Positions 4,702 through 5,070 of a DNA stretch of 5,070 nucleotides are shown piece after piece. Made by a program: the position numbers and the translations under genes. The stretch comes from Candidatus Omnitrophota bacterium (GTDB lineage Bacteria; Omnitrophota; Gorgyraeia; Gorgyraeales; Gorgyraeaceae), in the NCBI GenBank assembly GCA_026387215.1, contig JAPLMC010000066.1, positions 1 through 5,070 on the forward strand, read 5' to 3'. Each line of letters opens with the position of its first letter. Positions within the stretch are counted from its first letter, which is position 1. The notes below the pieces were generated by a model. The model ran no database searches. It saw only the letters and a program-made list of their open reading frames with translations, and was not told the DNA's origin.

Positions 4702-5070
4702 TTATTTCACAAATATATAATTCAAAAATTTATATATTAATTTCGCTGCCAGAAAATCAGGGCTGACGTTGCCCGGAATCGGAGCTAATTCCACAACGTC
4801 AAATCCTATAATCTTTCTTTCCCGACTGATACTCTTTAATAAAACAAGTGTCTCGTACCACCCTATGCCGCCAGGCTCAGGCGTGCCTACGCTAGGCATT
4901 ATTGATGGGTCAAATACATCCATATCTATAGTAACATACACCTTCTCCTCTTTCAATGAGCCTGTCGCTTTTTCAACCCATCTCTGATCTTTAACCATAT
5001 CCTTCATAAAAAAAGTTTTTAGGTTTTTATTGTCTTGCTCTGCTTCGTCTTTTGAAAGACTCCTTATGCC
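4702..5070 (-). CDS. speB: Agmatinase-type ureohydrolase, C-terminal part (N-terminus beyond right edge)
   Basis: Members of the arginase/agmatinase/formiminoglutamase superfamily use two Mn2+ ions; agmatinase hydrolyses agmatine to putrescine and urea in the cytosol. The visible 122 residues are the C-terminal third to half. They start in GIRSLSKDE, the conserved 'xGIRs' strand, and continue with VTIDMDVFDPSIMP, whose Asp-Met-Asp-Val-Phe-Asp-Pro carries metal-binding aspartates. GTPEPGGIGWYE and GFDVVELAPIPG, with the conserved Glu of the superfamily, follow, and then the final helix AAKLIYKFLNYIF. The frame is open to the edge, so the ATG at 5007 is internal and not the start. The choice of agmatinase over arginase rests on the nearby pdaD and on the GTPEPGG sequence; the N-terminal metal motif (GxHD) cannot be seen. 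The stop is TAA at 4704-4702, about 72 nt before the next gene. No convincing terminator follows. Confidence 0.93.
   Translation of the reverse strand, partial: GIRSLSKDEAEQDNKNLKTFFMKDMVKDQRWVEKATGSLKEEKVYVTIDMDVFDPSIMPSVGTPEPGGIGWYETLVLLKSISRERKIIGFDVVELAPIPGNVSPDFLAAKLIYKFLNYIFVK

Overview
The window is compact, AT-rich bacterial DNA with every recognisable gene on the minus strand, so it reads from right to left. In transcription order it holds: the C-terminal part of an agmatinase-type ureohydrolase (speB, running off the right edge), a small secreted protein of unknown function, a pyruvoyl-dependent arginine decarboxylase (pdaD), an ApbE-type FMN transferase lipoprotein, a tRNA-Phe(GAA) gene, adenylosuccinate lyase (purB), SAICAR synthase (purC), and the N-terminus of a PurS-type domain that appears to lead into a fused PurSL FGAM synthase (running off the left edge).

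Two functional blocks are visible. The right block (about 2566-5070) makes putrescine by the agmatine route: PdaD decarboxylates arginine to agmatine, and SpeB hydrolyses agmatine to putrescine and urea. The secreted protein sits between these genes, and apbE follows pdaD by only 5 nt. The left block (1-2335) covers de novo purine synthesis: PurSL (FGAR to FGAM), PurC (CAIR to SAICAR) and PurB (SAICAR to AICAR, and also adenylosuccinate to AMP). The tRNA gene with its own promoter separates the two blocks.

Three sigma70-like promoters can be read directly, upstream of the secreted-protein gene, the tRNA and purB. All three carry a TGn extended -10. The purB promoter lies so close to the family-consistent ATG that the mRNA should be leaderless or nearly so. 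A 10-bp dyad sits between the purB stop and the purC ribosome binding site. A terminator-shaped hairpin with a T tract lies inside the signal-peptide region of apbE.

The host is probably an uncultured diderm bacterium. The lipoprotein ApbE, the PurS domain fused toward PurL, the sequences of the PurB and PdaD proteins and an in-frame 'NDER' mini-repeat all recall Candidatus Omnitrophota and related lineages. This is an inference from remembered family resemblance, not a database result. Most of the window is ordinary housekeeping sequence. I see no clear candidate for an entirely new system; the interesting points are regulatory and architectural. No gene-free stretch exceeds about 120 bases.
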